Positions 1-8,990 are shown, counted from the first letter of the stretch. The stretch is DNA of 64,000 nucleotides from Chitinophagaceae bacterium UBA7600 (GCA_002478885.1 DLKC01000012.1:4311-68310), one strand, 5' to 3'. The notes: generated by a model not told the origin, from the sequence alone. Numbers and translations are program-made.

Positions 1-305
1 AATAATACATAGGTCGCATTTTTAAATTTTAATAGAAATAAGATTCAGGTAGAAATCTCCGATAGTTGGATTTGTTTGCGTTCAAAAAATCAGCGGGGGA
101 TTTTGTTACAGCTATCCTGAGACGGCTCATTGTTTCAAAAGATTAACGGCAACCCGAAATATTTATTGCCTCGCAAAGAACAAGGCCCTGAAGAGTGCGA
201 CGCAACAAACGCCGCTTTAAGTTGCTGACGTCCGGCCCCACAAACTGTTTCCTTATTGCGTAACAGTTGAAAAGCCTATCGCAAACCGGGAAAACCAAAC
301 TGCCT
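1..305. other. Non-coding region at window start
   Basis: No convincing reading frame on either strand. It holds one dispersed repeat copy (187-240). A TTG at 267 could extend the mtaB frame upstream, but the added residues do not look like the family's N-terminus. Confidence 0.6.
187..240 (+). repeat. Dispersed intergenic repeat, classic core
   Basis: Core GTGCGACGCAAC at 195-206. The left flank is CTGAAG. The right box (tccggcccc) is diverged but lies at the usual distance of about 21-24 nt. Confidence 0.8.
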
Positions 306-313
306 TATCTTTG
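306..313 (+). promoter_or_regulatory. Bacteroidota -7 element for mtaB
   Basis: TATCTTTG matches the Bacteroidota primary-sigma -7 consensus TAnnTTTG. It ends only 7 nt before the chosen mtaB ATG at 321, so the transcript may be leaderless or nearly so. No clear -33 TTG is seen at the expected spacing. Confidence 0.45.
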
Positions 314-320
314 CCGCCTT

Positions 321-1598
321 ATGGAAAAGAGGAGAACCGTTGCATTTCATACACTTGGCTGCAAGCTCAACTATTCAGAAACATCGACATTGAGCCGCAT
401 GCTCGAACTGGATGGTTTTGAAAAACGTGGCTTCGACGACCATGCAGATGTGTATGTGATCAATACATGCTCGGTTACCGATAATGCTGATAAAGAGTGC
501 CGGCAGCTTGTACGTCGCATTCAGCGGAAAGCACCGGGAAGTCTCGTCGTTATCACCGGTTGCTATGCCCAATTAAAACCTAAAGAAATCGCGACCATAC
601 CCGGGGTTGACCTAGTGCTCGGCGCCGCAGAAAAGTTTAATATCGGCAGGCATTTAAAAGAACTGTCTAAGGGGGATTCTGCCAAAATTTCCAGTTGCGA
701 GATCGAAGATATTAATGGATTCCATTCCTCTTTTTCGCTCAGCGACCGCACAAGGTCTTTTTTAAAGGTGCAGGATGGCTGTGACTACAACTGCTCTTTT
801 TGCACAATACCGATGGCGCGTGGCAAAAGCCGTAGCGATACCGTTAAAAATGCGGTGCAAAATGCCGAACAACTTGCCCGAAAAGCTGTTAAAGAAGTGG
901 TATTGACCGGTGTAAACCTTGGCGATTTTGGCCTGCAAACCGCTCATGACAAAACTGTAAGAAAAGAGACGTTCTTTGAATTGGTACAGGAATTGGATAA
1001 AGTAGATGGTATTGAACGATTCAGAATATCGTCTATAGAACCGAACCTGCTCACCAACGATATCATTGAGTTCGTAGCAAACAGCAAGCGGTTTATGCCA
1101 CATTTTCATATTCCTTTACAAAGCGGGTGCGACAAAATATTGGGGTTGATGCGCAGAAGATACAAAACAGCGTTGTATACAGAACGGGTAAAAGCTATTA
1201 AAGCTATAATGCCGCATTGCGCAATTGGTGTGGATGTAATCGTTGGTTTCCCTTCCGAATCTCCAGAAGATTTCCAGGAGACATTCGATTACCTGCATGC
1301 GCTCGACATTTCTTATTTGCATGTGTTTACGTATTCTGAAAGGGACAATACAAAAGCGCTGGAGATTACACCAGTTGTTCCGATGAACCTGCGCCACGAA
1401 CGCAACAAAATTTTACGTAACTTAAGCTATATGAAAATGCAGTTCTTTACTCAACAGCATGAGGGGGAAACGCGCAAAGTTTTATTTGAATCGCACGAAA
1501 AGAACGGCATGATGGAAGGTTACACAGATAATTATATTCGCGTAACCACGCCATACCGCGCCGAATGGGCCAACGCGGTTGTGGATTGGAAACTATAA
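321..1598 (+). CDS. mtaB: tRNA t6A37 methylthiotransferase MtaB
   Basis: Radical-SAM enzyme that adds a methylthio group to t6A37 in tRNAs reading ANN codons, giving ms2t6A. The 425-residue product has the N-terminal methylthiotransferase domain with Cys14, Cys50 and Cys81 for one Fe-S cluster. The radical-SAM motif CDYNCSFC (Cys154, 158, 161) binds the second. The length and the opening 'VAFHTLGCKLNYSE' fit the MtaB branch rather than MiaB or RimO. The ATG at 321 is preferred over an in-frame TTG at 267 because homologues begin just before the first Cys motif and a -7 element sits at 306-313. A small YCII-like gene follows 31 bp downstream. Confidence 0.93.
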   Translation: MEKRRTVAFHTLGCKLNYSETSTLSRMLELDGFEKRGFDDHADVYVINTCSVTDNADKECRQLVRRIQRKAPGSLVVITGCYAQLKPKEIATIPGVDLVLGAAEKFNIGRHLKELSKGDSAKISSCEIEDINGFHSSFSLSDRTRSFLKVQDGCDYNCSFCTIPMARGKSRSDTVKNAVQNAEQLARKAVKEVVLTGVNLGDFGLQTAHDKTVRKETFFELVQELDKVDGIERFRISSIEPNLLTNDIIEFVANSKRFMPHFHIPLQSGCDKILGLMRRRYKTALYTERVKAIKAIMPHCAIGVDVIVGFPSESPEDFQETFDYLHALDISYLHVFTYSERDNTKALEITPVVPMNLRHERNKILRNLSYMKMQFFTQQHEGETRKVLFESHEKNGMMEGYTDNYIRVTTPYRAEWANAVVDWKL

Positions 1599-1629
1599 TA
1601 ACGAAAGCTGCCTGTAAAAATGAATTATT

Positions 1630-1920
1630 ATGAAAAAATTCCAGGCTATTATTCACTTTGAAATGGACGACCAGTTTATGGCGCTTGTGCCGCCACATCG
1701 TACCTATATCAATTACCTGATCAACAAAAATATTATTGACAGTTACGCGGTAAGTATGGAATCGCAAACTGTTTGGATCACCATGAACGCAGAAAGCAAA
1801 ACTGAGGCAGACAAATACCTTTCCAAATCTCCACTCTATAAATACTGGACCTACAGCATTGAAGAATTATTTGTGTACGACGGCCAGTTGTTCCGGTTGC
1901 CGACCGTGCAATACAATTAA
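1630..1920 (+). CDS. Small YCII/muconolactone-isomerase-like protein
   Basis: Ninety-six residues with no signal peptide or membrane segment. The alternating hydrophobic pattern ('FQAIIHFEMDDQFMALVPPHR', then 'QTVWITMNAESKTEADKYL') suggests a dimeric ferredoxin-like alpha+beta barrel, as in YCII or muconolactone-isomerase proteins. That fold call rests on pattern only, and no catalytic residues can be named. The start follows mtaB by 31 bp in the same direction, so the two may be cotranscribed. Function unknown. Confidence 0.7.
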   Translation: MKKFQAIIHFEMDDQFMALVPPHRTYINYLINKNIIDSYAVSMESQTVWITMNAESKTEADKYLSKSPLYKYWTYSIEELFVYDGQLFRLPTVQYN

Positions 1921-1928
1921 TTTTTTTT

Positions 1929-1979
1929 AGTCGGCTACACGACAAATGGCATCTTCGTTGTGTCACTCACTTCTGCTGC
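1929..1979 (-). repeat. Dispersed repeat, GTGAGTGACACAAC subtype
   Basis: On the minus strand the core is GTGAGTGACACAAC (1957-1970), followed after 20 nt by AGCCGACT (1929-1936). This is the same architecture as the GTGCGACGCAAC copies. Confidence 0.7.
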
Positions 1980-2080
1980 GGTGCATAACGCAGCATATGC
2001 CTGCACAAACCAGTCGGAGGCCTTTTATACCAGGCGCCTCTTACAAAAATATAATTAGCGCCTTATAGATTTTTGGCGAT

Positions 2081-2088
2081 TAACTTCG
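2081..2088 (+). promoter_or_regulatory. -7-like element before the J-domain gene
   Basis: TAACTTCG, one mismatch from TAnnTTTG, ends 19 nt before the ATG at 2108. The same octamer precedes hisIE on the minus strand. Confidence 0.35.
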
Positions 2089-2107
2089 GAGCTTTATCAC
2101 ATAAGGA

Positions 2108-2755
2108 ATGTCTTCAAAAGATTACTATAAAATTCTTTCCGTAAAACCGAATGCTTCGCCCGAAGAAATAAAACAGGCATACCGGAGGCTCGCCTTCAAA
2201 TATCACCCCGACCGTAACCCGGAAGATACACTTGCGGAAACTGTGTTCAAAGAAATCGCGGAGGCTTATGAAATTTTATCAGATAAAGAAAAGCGCGAAG
2301 ACTATCACTACAAACGTTTTTATACATACAATTATAAATACAAGGAGAAGCCAACCCAAACCCCACATGGCATACTTGAGGAAGCTTTAAAAATAAAAAA
2401 GCTGGTAGACCAGTCAGACCCGTTCCGCATGAACCAGGATGCGCTGCTATTTCAGATAAAGCAATTGCTGGAAGAAGCAAACGTGGAGGTATTGAAAAAA
2501 GAAGATCAGCAGCCAATCAATCAAAAGATTTTTGACACAGTTCTTGCAGCTTGCGAACCACTCGACTATATCAACTGCCTTTCAGCTATTGACAGCATAA
2601 AAACAATTCCGCTGGCTGAAAATAAAACGGAAGTGCTGGCAAGTCTTATTTCAGCGAAGAGACAAGCAGGTAATTGGGAACGCTATAAATCGCTTATTGC
2701 CATTGCTGTCGCGTTGCTGCTTTGTGCCATTATCTTTACCGTTGGCAAAAAGTGA
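2108..2755 (+). CDS. J-domain membrane protein (DnaJ-like)
   Basis: A 215-residue co-chaperone-type protein. Residues 4-70 form a J domain with the essential HPD motif at 33-35, which in this family stimulates DnaK ATPase. There is no G/F linker, zinc finger or C-terminal substrate domain, so it is not DnaJ itself. The middle is helical and charged, and the last ~20 residues (about 194-212) form a hydrophobic helix ending in GKK, a tail-anchor-like topology with the J domain in the cytoplasm. It probably recruits DnaK to the inner membrane; the client is unknown. Confidence 0.85.
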   Translation: MSSKDYYKILSVKPNASPEEIKQAYRRLAFKYHPDRNPEDTLAETVFKEIAEAYEILSDKEKREDYHYKRFYTYNYKYKEKPTQTPHGILEEALKIKKLVDQSDPFRMNQDALLFQIKQLLEEANVEVLKKEDQQPINQKIFDTVLAACEPLDYINCLSAIDSIKTIPLAENKTEVLASLISAKRQAGNWERYKSLIAIAVALLLCAIIFTVGKK

Positions 2756-2792
2756 TAGTATAGCAACCAATAATATGCTGAAAAGCGTTGCG

Positions 2793-2850
2793 GCAGTTGA
2801 AGTGTGCGACGCAACAAAAGCTCCATGAATATTCCCTTGCCAGGTCCCAA
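2793..2850 (+). repeat. Dispersed intergenic repeat, classic core
   Basis: Core GTGCGACGCAAC at 2804-2815 with left flank GCAGTTGAAG. The right box (gccaggtcc) is degenerate. It lies between convergent gene ends. Confidence 0.8.
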
Positions 2851-2858
2851 AAAATGCC

Positions 2859-3803
2859 TTATTCTATTTTAGCAGAGGAAGGAATTAATTTTTCAGATTT
2901 CATCCAGTTGAGGCAACGCTTAAACCACTGCTCTTTGGTAGTGGGGTTAACCATGCCGAAACCGTGTCCGCCGCGTTCGTAAATGTGCAACTCGGCAGGC
3001 ACTTTATTTTTAACAAGCGCCTGGTAAAACAAAATACTGTTGTCAGGAATAACAGCAGCATCATCAGACGCATGCACGAGAAATGTTGGCGGCGTTTTGG
3101 CCGTTACCTGTTCTTCGTTGGAGAAATAATGCGTTGCGTCTTCCGTAGGTGTTTTACCAATAAGGTTATCCCTGGAGCCCATGTGGCCTATGCCTTCGCG
3201 AAAACTGATGACCGGGTAGCCGAGTATAGCGAAGTCGGGCCTCAGATTCTCGCCGGCGAGTTCTTTTCGAACCGGATCATTAAAATGCACTTCAGCAGAA
3301 GCCGCAAGATGCCCGCCGGCACTGAAGCCCATTATACCTACCTTGTTTGTATCGATGCCGTATTCCTGCGCATGCTTTCTTACATAGTAGATGGCTTGCT
3401 GCGCATCCATCAGCGGCACGTACGCCTTATTGGTCATGCAGGCATCGTTGGGCAACCGGTAGCGCAACACAAAGGCGGTAACACCAACCTCGGCAAAACC
3501 CATAGCAAAATCGTTGCCTTCGTGCCCAGCCGCCAGTATGGAATAACCACCGCCCGGGCAAATAACCACAGCGGCTCCGTTGCGCTTATCTTTTCGCGCT
3601 TCAAACACCGTGACCGTTGGCACGGTTACATCCTGCACGATCAATATGCCGTTCTTGTTCCAGCTTGTGTCTATAAATTCCTTTTGCTTTGCTTCGCATG
3701 GTTTGGAGTTGGGGACAGTGCCATCATAGATCGGGTTTACTTTCTGGGCATTCATCGTTTTCGCTATAATAAAACAAGTTAAAACAAACAGGAACTTCTT
3801 CAT
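2859..3803 (-). CDS. Secreted alpha/beta-hydrolase, acetyl-esterase type
   Basis: A 314-residue esterase-like protein. A signal peptide covers about residues 1-19 (MKKFLFVLTCF... ending NAQ). The catalytic triad is visible: the nucleophile elbow GFSAGG with Ser161, an acid at Asp247/248 in 'HASDDAAV', and His280 in 'RGGHGFGM'. The 'CPGGGY' loop near 82-87 fits an oxyanion hole. This resembles the BD-FAE/acetyl-xylan-esterase group that deacetylates plant polysaccharides or small acetyl esters. The Met at 3803 is chosen because it opens the signal peptide; the frame continues 14 codons upstream. Substrate not determinable. Confidence 0.85.
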   Translation of the reverse strand: MKKFLFVLTCFIIAKTMNAQKVNPIYDGTVPNSKPCEAKQKEFIDTSWNKNGILIVQDVTVPTVTVFEARKDKRNGAAVVICPGGGYSILAAGHEGNDFAMGFAEVGVTAFVLRYRLPNDACMTNKAYVPLMDAQQAIYYVRKHAQEYGIDTNKVGIMGFSAGGHLAASAEVHFNDPVRKELAGENLRPDFAILGYPVISFREGIGHMGSRDNLIGKTPTEDATHYFSNEEQVTAKTPPTFLVHASDDAAVIPDNSILFYQALVKNKVPAELHIYERGGHGFGMVNPTTKEQWFKRCLNWMKSEKLIPSSAKIE

Positions 3804-3861
3804 AAAAAATTTGTTGTATGATTGCGTAAGATATTTAATCCACAAGTTTATCCATTAATTT

Positions 3862-4587
3862 TTGTTTTGCAGCTTAACCATAGTTCGTTACCCAAAATAT
3901 TTTGCTTGGGCAGGCTTTCTTTCGATGGCTTTGTTCAGGCTGCCATTGGTGCTCGACAAAAAAATCAGCTTTTGGAAATTACTCGGCTGCGGTAAAAACG
4001 GAACATTTGATATTCATCCCGACTGGCGGCAATGGGGTCTGTTGGTTGTTAGCGAACAACTTCCGGCCGGCCTTCACGAATCGATAAAACAAAAAGCATT
4101 TTTGCATCAGCCTTTCATCACTGCTTGGTGGAAATTTTTCCGTTGCGAACAATTTTCCCTACTGCTAAAACCCATCGAAGGCCACGGCACATGGGATGGC
4201 AAAGAAGTATTTGGCCCCTTGGCAAAGCAAACAGGGCATGAAGGTATAACGGCAGTATTGACAAGGGCAACCATACGTTTGAACAAACTCAGAAATTTCT
4301 GGAAGAATGTAGACAGTGTTGCAGTGCAAATGAACGCAGCAGAGGGCTTTATCACTTCTTTCGGCATCGGCGAAATGCCATGGATAAAACAGGCGACCTT
4401 CAGTGTATGGCAATCGAAAAGCGACATGAAGGACTTTGCGTATAAAATGCAACAACACGCCGAGGTAATTCGAAAAACACGCAAAGAAGACTGGTACAGC
4501 GAAGATATGTTCGTCCGCTTCATTCCCCTTGCCTGTAAAGGTTCTGTCAACGGCACCAACCCCATAAAAGAAATGTTGCCGTCCTAA
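3862..4587 (+). CDS. Spheroidene monooxygenase (CrtA)-like protein
   Basis: A 241-residue protein resembling the CrtA/DUF3291 family, heme-type monooxygenases acting on carotenoids. Family-like segments include 'FWKLLGCGKNGTF' near the N-terminus and 'GEMPWIKQATFSVW' in the C-terminal half. The likely start is TTG at 3862: an in-frame stop lies at 3856-3858, and the first ATG (3925) would remove the conserved 'VRYPKYFAWAGFLSMALFR' strand. No other carotenoid gene is in the window, so a carotenoid substrate is only family-based; in Bacteroidota many members are uncharacterised. Confidence 0.7.
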   Translation: MFCSLTIVRYPKYFAWAGFLSMALFRLPLVLDKKISFWKLLGCGKNGTFDIHPDWRQWGLLVVSEQLPAGLHESIKQKAFLHQPFITAWWKFFRCEQFSLLLKPIEGHGTWDGKEVFGPLAKQTGHEGITAVLTRATIRLNKLRNFWKNVDSVAVQMNAAEGFITSFGIGEMPWIKQATFSVWQSKSDMKDFAYKMQQHAEVIRKTRKEDWYSEDMFVRFIPLACKGSVNGTNPIKEMLPS

Positions 4588-4634
4588 TTGTTCACGCTTA
4601 TCTTCACAACTTTCAGAAACAAAAACTTTTTTTG

Positions 4635-4689
4635 AACCCGGCTTCTCATCTTTGTGCGGCTTTACTTGCGTCGCACACTTCAGCTACAG
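4635..4689 (-). repeat. Dispersed intergenic repeat, complete copy
   Basis: On the minus strand: left flank TGTAGCTGAAG, core GTGCGACGCAAG (4665-4676), 22-nt spacer, right box AGCCGGGTT (4635-4643). The spacer 'taaagccgcac' is shared with the copy at 33542. Confidence 0.85.
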
Positions 4690-4788
4690 TAATTTTATAG
4701 AAACTGGCAAAGCTGGCATCAGTGAGTACAAAAAACCGGCAACGATACGGAAAGCCAAATCCGCACGCCTGGTAAGCGCTTTGAAAAT

Positions 4789-5316
4789 ATGGAAGCAAAC
4801 ATTACAATAAGGAAACTTTCAACAAATGACGCTGCATTACTCAGCAGGGTCGCTTTAAAAGCTTACTGCGATCATTACCTGCATCTTTGGTACGACGGTG
4901 GCGACTGGTATAAAGAAAAAAGCTTTGCGCCACAGCGGCTCGAAAAAGAGTTGGCTGATGATAACGCTCTTTTCTTCCTTGTAAGATCATCCGAAGAGGA
5001 AGCCGGCTTTCTCAAACTTAATGTCAACGCAGCATTAAATGATTTTTCAACAGAGGAAGCTCTGGAACTTGAAAGAATCTATCTGAATGCCGCAGCCGCC
5101 GGTCGTGGCATTGGTTCGTTTCTGCTCGATTATACTTTTCAACTGGCAAGATCAAAACAAAAAAAGGTCGTGTGGCTGAAGACGATGGACAGCAGCAAGG
5201 CAGCGATCAGCTTTTACAAAAAATATGGCTTCATGATCTGCGGTACACATACACTCGAATTTCCTGAAATGAAAGAAGCTTACAGGGGAATGTACATTAT
5301 GAGAAAGTTCCTGTAA
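4789..5316 (+). CDS. GNAT-family N-acetyltransferase
   Basis: A 175-residue single GNAT domain that transfers an acetyl group from acetyl-CoA to an amine. Motif A 'LERIYLNAAAAGRGIGSFLL' contains the Q/RxxGxG/A-type pyrophosphate loop (AAGRGIG). Motif B follows with 'AISFYKKYGF'. No signal peptide. A strong hairpin follows immediately after the stop. The substrate (small molecule, peptide or protein N-terminus) cannot be told. Confidence 0.85.
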   Translation: MEANITIRKLSTNDAALLSRVALKAYCDHYLHLWYDGGDWYKEKSFAPQRLEKELADDNALFFLVRSSEEEAGFLKLNVNAALNDFSTEEALELERIYLNAAAAGRGIGSFLLDYTFQLARSKQKKVVWLKTMDSSKAAISFYKKYGFMICGTHTLEFPEMKEAYRGMYIMRKFL

Positions 5317-5345
5317 AAAACATAGGAGACAATATGTCTCCTATG
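5315..5345 (-). terminator. Rho-independent terminator for the OmpA-type gene
   Basis: Perfect 10-bp stem CATAGGAGAC / GTCTCCTATG around a 5-nt loop (5321-5345). On the minus strand it is followed by six T (5320-5315), so it best terminates the minus-strand gene ending at 5372. The stem can also form in the transcript of the GNAT gene ending at 5316. Confidence 0.85.
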
Positions 5346-5371
5346 TTATCATTCAAACCCGGTTATCGTTC

Positions 5372-6625
5372 TTAATGAATTGTCTTAAACTCAACCCTCC
5401 GGTTCTGATCCCGGCCTACCTTTGTTTTATTGTCGGCAATGGGGTTGTCTGAGCCAAACCCGGTTGCGGTAAGCCTGTCTGCACTAATGCCTTTACCAAC
5501 AAGATACGCCTTCACGGCGTCGGCCCTTTTCTGTGAAAGCTTTTTATTCAACGCTGCATTACCAGTATTATCTGTGTGCCCTTCTATCGCGATTTTCACG
5601 TCTGGATGGTCTGCCAGTATCTGGGCGCCTTTGTCAAGTTCCTTCCGCGCACCTGCAGTTAACACTGCATTTCCGGTTGCGAACTGCACGTTATTGGCGT
5701 TGAAGCTGTATTGCTGCAGTGTGGGGCAGCCGCCATTTTCAGGAGTACCAGGTTCATCTGGACATTTATCCATCTCATCATTGACGCCATCCCCGTCTTT
5801 GTCTGGGATAGGGCAGCCATTATAACGCGCATACCCGGCCTTATCAGGGCACTTGTCCGATTCATCATTGATGCCGTCGCCGTCAGTGTCTGGTATGGGG
5901 CATCCATTATATTTCGCAACACCGGCAACTTCAGGGCACTTATCAAGGCTGTCAATAATGCCATCTTTATCTGTGTCAACCGGCACTTTTACCGCAACAA
6001 CCACCGGTGCAGGTGGCGGCGGCGGTGGCGGTGGCACGGCTTTTTGCTTGGCGGTAAGAGGCACACTGAAGCCAAACGAATAAAACAGGTGATCCGTAAA
6101 ACCGTCTGTCAACCTTGTTTTATACTGGGCTTCACTGATCAGGTAAAGCTCATCGTTGATATTAAATTGAAATCCAACACCCCATGGCAGTTGTGCACCA
6201 AAAGTGCTCTTGTAATTGTAAGCACTTAACCCAAGAATAAGGTATGGGTTAAATACAGCTTTATCAGTAAACATTTTAGGTTTAATGCCCACGTCGATTG
6301 AGTGAAAGAAAGTTGTAGAGGGATCAGGAAATTTATCAGATAACTTGGAAGTAAATGATCCCATGTAAGAAGCATAAAAATCGAGGTTCGTACTTAACCC
6401 TTTATGATAGTGTATCATAAATGCGGGGTTCATGGTTTGCCCCACATTGGCCCAGCCATGGTTAAGGCCTTCGTGAATAGTCGATTCATAAATTCTCGCG
6501 GGGGTAATAAAGTCTGCAAACCCGAAGCTAAAGCCAACCGAAGCCGGTTTTATATCTTTTTGTCCGCTGGCATGACCTGCAATAACAAACAGGCATAAAA
6601 TGAATAATAGTTTTCTCATACGCAT
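5372..6625 (-). CDS. OmpA-family protein with TSP3 calcium-binding repeats
   Basis: A 417-residue outer-membrane, peptidoglycan-linked protein. In order: signal peptide (~1-21); N-terminal beta-barrel-like domain (~25-190); an eight-proline linker (198-205); three thrombospondin type-3 repeats (~217-301), each with a DxDxDG-type loop followed by DKCP and a GCP; and an OmpA C-terminal domain (~310-417) with 'GHTDNTG' (349-355) and NRRVEF, the residues that bind diaminopimelate. This layout is common in Bacteroidota. Met1 or Met3 could be the start. It ends at a strong terminator. Confidence 0.92.
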   Translation of the reverse strand: MRMRKLLFILCLFVIAGHASGQKDIKPASVGFSFGFADFITPARIYESTIHEGLNHGWANVGQTMNPAFMIHYHKGLSTNLDFYASYMGSFTSKLSDKFPDPSTTFFHSIDVGIKPKMFTDKAVFNPYLILGLSAYNYKSTFGAQLPWGVGFQFNINDELYLISEAQYKTRLTDGFTDHLFYSFGFSVPLTAKQKAVPPPPPPPPAPVVVAVKVPVDTDKDGIIDSLDKCPEVAGVAKYNGCPIPDTDGDGINDESDKCPDKAGYARYNGCPIPDKDGDGVNDEMDKCPDEPGTPENGGCPTLQQYSFNANNVQFATGNAVLTAGARKELDKGAQILADHPDVKIAIEGHTDNTGNAALNKKLSQKRADAVKAYLVGKGISADRLTATGFGSDNPIADNKTKVGRDQNRRVEFKTIH

Positions 6626-6949
6626 TTTTTTAATTTGAAACTAACAACATGTGCGACACTGTCCGGAATCAAAAGTTCAATTGATTTTTGTTAAACAGAA
6701 CAGACCGGGAGACTGTTCATTTATTGAACAAATGTTACCGATTACACTGTTTGTGTAAGCACTGTTATAAATAAAGATAGGAAAAAGATATGGTTTATAC
6801 TTTACTGCTGCTTATTGATATGAACGTACAAGTGTGCGACGCAACGAACTGCGGCTTTGAACTGTTGCACAGGACAAAAAAATTATACATCTAAAAGATG
6901 GAACTGTCATGCAATATTGCACACCACCAATGAATGAAAAGCTGTATGG
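6626..6949. other. Intergenic region with one repeat copy
   Basis: 324 bp upstream of the OmpA-type gene (minus) and downstream of the small membrane protein gene (minus). It contains the repeat at 6824-6875; no gene seen. A lone 'gtgcgacac' at 6651-6659 lacks the rest of the repeat. Confidence 0.6.
6824..6875 (+). repeat. Dispersed intergenic repeat, classic core
   Basis: Left flank ACGTACAAG, core GTGCGACGCAAC at 6834-6845. The right box is degenerate (gcacaggac). Confidence 0.8.
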
Positions 6950-7276
6950 CTATTCCGCAACACCTTCCCGTTGGTTTTTTTTATGCAGGAGTTCTTTATA
7001 GCGCTGTTCATTTTGATCCCACTGGTATTTTTTATAAAAGATGGCCATAAAAACAGCAATGGCAACAATAGCGATGAGCAATATAAAAGGATTCATTTCT
7101 GAGTTGGCCACCATATTCGCACGCTGGTACCAATCAATATCGAGAGACAGCAATATGCCCGAACAAATAAGCAGACCGGCAGGAAGGCCAACCAGTAACT
7201 GATAGAACAGCTTTTTATTTCTGTCGCGGTTCTTTTCCCAATACACGATAAATTCTTCTTCGCGTTTGCTTAACAT
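6950..7276 (-). CDS. Small two-helix membrane protein
   Basis: 108 residues, unrecognised. There are two hydrophobic segments (about residues 25-45 and 64-82), with charged, Lys/Arg/Glu-rich ends at both termini ('REEEFIVYWEKNRDRNKK' and 'KYQWDQNEQRYKELLHKKNQ'). This predicts both ends in the cytoplasm. It is divergent from the next gene at 7368 with about 90 bp between them. No function assigned. Confidence 0.7.
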   Translation of the reverse strand: MLSKREEEFIVYWEKNRDRNKKLFYQLLVGLPAGLLICSGILLSLDIDWYQRANMVANSEMNPFILLIAIVAIAVFMAIFYKKYQWDQNEQRYKELLHKKNQREGVAE

Positions 7277-7367
7277 GCAGCAAAATTAGGTTTGAACACC
7301 CACGAAAATTCATTTGAATAAATTTTATGAATTGTGAAATGAAAAGCACAATTTTGGTGCAAAAAAG

Positions 7368-8255
7368 GTGAACCATTACGACGTTTATATTGGCGAATTT
7401 CTTTCACGCAACAAAGCAATCTCTCTCGGTAAAATCGGGCATTTATCATATTTCTCGGAAGCAGACGCTGGGCAACATGTTTTAACAGGCAGTTTACATT
7501 TTACATACGACAAAAAGGCTGTAACATCACCGGAACTTATCGATTATATCGCCGAACAGACCGGAAAAAAAAGAACGCTTATCGACTCTGATGTTGACTC
7601 TTATTTTGAATTGGCGCGGCAGATTATCAATATCGGGAATCCCCACGAAATTGAAGGTATTGGCGTTTTCAGGATCAATAAAACAGGACAAATAGAATTC
7701 TCGATCCCAGAACCCGGCTTAAAAAAAGAAGAAGCCAGGTCTTCGAAAAAACAGCAATCGCTTAGCGGCACAAGTTTTCAACCCGAAAAGAGGAAGAGTA
7801 AAAATGCACTGATGGTTTTCGCCGCAGTTATTGTGCTTGCCGTTCTGGTTGTAATCGGCTGGGGAACCTACAAACTCTTTATAGGCAACAGTGCCCTGCT
7901 AAAGGACACCGATACCGCGGAAGAGGTTACCATACTGCCCCATAAGGATACCACCATTACTCCTGTAAAGGATTCTGCGATCTCCAGCCAGCAGACGCCC
8001 GTGGTTAATTCAAATGATTCTGCGTATTACCGTTTCATCCACGAAACAACAAAATATGCACTGCGAGCACAAAAGCGCACAGAAACACTTCGCTCCTATG
8101 GGAATCCCGCCGCATACGACAGCCTTCAAACCGACAGCGGTAAAATCTATCGCCTGTACTTAAAAATAAAAATATTACCTGTCGATTCAACAAGGGTAAA
8201 AGATTCTTTGCAAAAGAATTTCCAAAGAACTGTGGCCATTGAAAAGGCAGATTGA
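7368..8255 (+). CDS. HU/CCDC81-like N-terminal domain, single-pass membrane protein
   Basis: A 295-residue protein starting at GTG. The N-terminal ~110 residues look like the Bacteroidota HU-CCDC81-type domain: 'ISLGKIGHLSY' and 'EIEGIGVFRINKTGQIEF' match the strand-turn pattern of HU-like folds. A basic, Ser/Lys-rich linker leads to a transmembrane helix ('ALMVFAAVIVLAVLVVIGW', about 144-163) and a ~130-residue Ser/Thr-rich extracytoplasmic tail. Related proteins often end in a SPOR domain, but none is visible here. A role in cell-envelope or nucleoid organisation is inference only. Confidence 0.65.
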   Translation: MNHYDVYIGEFLSRNKAISLGKIGHLSYFSEADAGQHVLTGSLHFTYDKKAVTSPELIDYIAEQTGKKRTLIDSDVDSYFELARQIINIGNPHEIEGIGVFRINKTGQIEFSIPEPGLKKEEARSSKKQQSLSGTSFQPEKRKSKNALMVFAAVIVLAVLVVIGWGTYKLFIGNSALLKDTDTAEEVTILPHKDTTITPVKDSAISSQQTPVVNSNDSAYYRFIHETTKYALRAQKRTETLRSYGNPAAYDSLQTDSGKIYRLYLKIKILPVDSTRVKDSLQKNFQRTVAIEKAD

Positions 8256-8277
8256 TTGCTTAAGAAACTACTGCTGT

Positions 8278-8970
8278 ATGAAACTTTCGAGATTAATCAT
8301 TCCACTGCTGTTTTGCCTCGCACTACTGGCAGATTGCTTAATGATACTTAATGCCCAGAACGAATACAGGGTTTTTACCAAAACGTTGCTGGTACCAATT
8401 TTACTGGCGGGAATTTATATAGAAGCAAAAGACACCAAACATACGCGTTCAAAAATGATCGCCAACCTCGGCCTTTTCTTCTGTTTTCTCGGCGATTTCT
8501 TTTTACTCTTCGACCAGGATCCATATTATTTTGTTTTTGGTCTCGGCTCTTTTCTTGTGGCCCATATTTTTTTTATCGTTTTCTTCTACCGCTTAAAACC
8601 TTTTTCCGACAAATACAGGCTTTTCATTTTTACCACAGCCATAATTATATTGTTTTATCTTATGGCATTGCTCTTTTTAATATGGAGCAATGTTACCGTG
8701 CAAGGTCTGCAAATACCGGTTGCCATTTACGCGGCAGTATTAGGCATTATGTTGCTTACAGCCGCTAACACACTTAACAACCGCAGCATGAAAAGGCTTT
8801 CGAAAAACTATTTTATACCGGGGGCAGTTTTGTTTGTGCTATCAGATTCAGCGCTTGCCATCAATAAATTTTCTTTCAAATTCAATTACAGCGGCGTTAT
8901 CGTAATGGTGCTTTATGCAGCTGCATTGCTGGTGCTAACTACCGGCATGCTGCGTTTTTTGAGGAAATAA
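8278..8970 (+). CDS. YhhN-family (lysoplasmalogenase-like) membrane protein
   Basis: A 230-residue polytopic protein with about eight transmembrane helices. The spacing of 'KTLLVPILLAGIY', 'LGLFFCFLGDFFLLF' and 'FGLGSFLVAHIFFI' matches the YhhN/TMEM86 family, some members of which hydrolyse lysoplasmalogen. The Met at 8278 is chosen; an upstream TTG (8239) would overlap the previous gene and add a non-conserved segment. It lies 22 bp after the preceding gene in the same direction. The activity is not proven for bacterial members. Confidence 0.82.
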   Translation: MKLSRLIIPLLFCLALLADCLMILNAQNEYRVFTKTLLVPILLAGIYIEAKDTKHTRSKMIANLGLFFCFLGDFFLLFDQDPYYFVFGLGSFLVAHIFFIVFFYRLKPFSDKYRLFIFTTAIIILFYLMALLFLIWSNVTVQGLQIPVAIYAAVLGIMLLTAANTLNNRSMKRLSKNYFIPGAVLFVLSDSALAINKFSFKFNYSGVIVMVLYAAALLVLTTGMLRFLRK

Positions 8971-8990
8971 ACGCAGAAAGAAGCTTTTGT

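Noticed and set aside
2964..3782. Long plus-strand frame opposite the esterase
   Set aside because: It is antisense to a clear alpha/beta-hydrolase with signal peptide and triad; its translation has no domain pattern.
6651..6659. GTGCGACAC near the OmpA gene start as another repeat copy
   Set aside because: It lacks GCAAC, the left flank and the right box.
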